Shown here: in pieces, positions 5,891-6,178 of the stretch
How the letters are laid out: every line of letters begins with the position of its first letter
Numbering within the stretch: position 1 is the first letter of the stretch
Assembly: GCA_947441205.1 (NCBI GenBank)
Contig: CANETM010000103.1
Location: 1-6,178 of the forward strand
DNA: 6,178 bases
Direction: 5' to 3'
From: Bacteroidota bacterium
GTDB lineage: Bacteria > Bacteroidota > Bacteroidia > Chitinophagales > Chitinophagaceae
Program-made: the position numbers and the translations under genes
Notes under the pieces: generated by a model
Databases searched by the model: none
The model's input: the letters and a program-made list of their open reading frames with translations, nothing else
What the model was told of the DNA's origin: nothing

Positions 5891-6178
5891 TGAATATTTT
5901 CAATGACGACTTTAAGGATTTCATTATTTTTTTAAACCAAAATGAAGTAGAATATATTGTCGTTGGGGGATATGCAGTTATAATTAGAGGATATAGCAGA
6001 TCTACAGGAGATATTGATATTTGGGTTAATAAAACAAGGGAGAATTATATAAAACTACAAAAAGCTATCACTGAATTTGGATTACCTGAAGTAGCGGTAA
6101 AAGAAAATGAATTTTTTTCAGAAGAATTTGATGTTTTCTCATTTGGCAAACCTCCATACGCTATTGAAATTATGACAG
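5890..6178 (+). CDS. Nucleotidyltransferase (DNA polymerase beta-like fold), 3' end cut by window
   Basis: The ATG at 5890 opens a frame of 96 codons that stays open to the window edge. The product begins MNIFNDDFKDF and shows the nucleotidyltransferase signature: G26-G27 in VVGGYAVIIRGYSR, then after thirteen residues D41-I-D43 in TGDIDIWVNK. The GG and DxD elements bind nucleotide and metal. A later strand, YAIEIMT (90-96), sits where family members usually show a third acidic residue; here it is E93. The family (minimal/AbiEii-like nucleotidyltransferases) adds nucleotides to proteins or RNA, and several members act as toxins or antitoxins. The gene overlaps the stop codon of the 69-residue gene by one base. 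Function beyond nucleotidyl transfer is inference, and the missing C-terminal part prevents finer classification. Confidence 0.9.
   Translation, partial: MNIFNDDFKDFIIFLNQNEVEYIVVGGYAVIIRGYSRSTGDIDIWVNKTRENYIKLQKAITEFGLPEVAVKENEFFSEEFDVFSFGKPPYAIEIMT

Overview
The window is AT-rich chromosomal DNA that looks like a member of the Bacteroidota, probably of the Chitinophagaceae or a related family. The reasons are the start sites without Shine-Dalgarno sequences, the MKK-type signal peptides, a LVSC lipobox, a Tat-type Gfo/Idh/MocA oxidoreductase of the kind abundant in this phylum, and promoter-like TTTG...TAnnTTT boxes. This placement is inferred from protein style, not from a marker gene.

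Left part (1-2376): a truncated, leftward Gfo/Idh/MocA oxidoreductase with a twin-arginine signal is divergent from a rightward phytanoyl-CoA dioxygenase (PhyH)-type Fe(II)/2-oxoglutarate oxygenase. The PhyH stop codon directly abuts the stop codon of a leftward GNAT acetyltransferase.

Middle part (2511-4182): a rightward secreted alpha/beta hydrolase of the esterase / BD-FAE / acetyl-xylan-esterase type converges on a leftward membrane fatty-acid desaturase. The desaturase has three histidine boxes, the third carrying Gln in place of the first His.

Right part (4324-6178): two leftward genes for exported proteins follow. One encodes a SnoaL-like/ester-cyclase lipoprotein with a clear intrinsic terminator after it. 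The other encodes an unrecognised secreted protein with a tandem 12-residue WEASP repeat. Divergent from these is a rightward, translationally coupled pair (stop and start overlap as TAATG): a 69-residue protein and the N-terminal part of a DNA-polymerase-beta-type nucleotidyltransferase, cut by the window end. This pair resembles a toxin-antitoxin-like module and is the part most deserving follow-up.

Most genes look like independent single-gene units, given their alternating orientation. Only the 69-aa/nucleotidyltransferase pair is clearly an operon. I see no rRNA, tRNA, CRISPR array, insertion sequence or integrase. No stretch above 300 bases lacks a gene; the longest gaps are 4183-4382 and 4869-5044.
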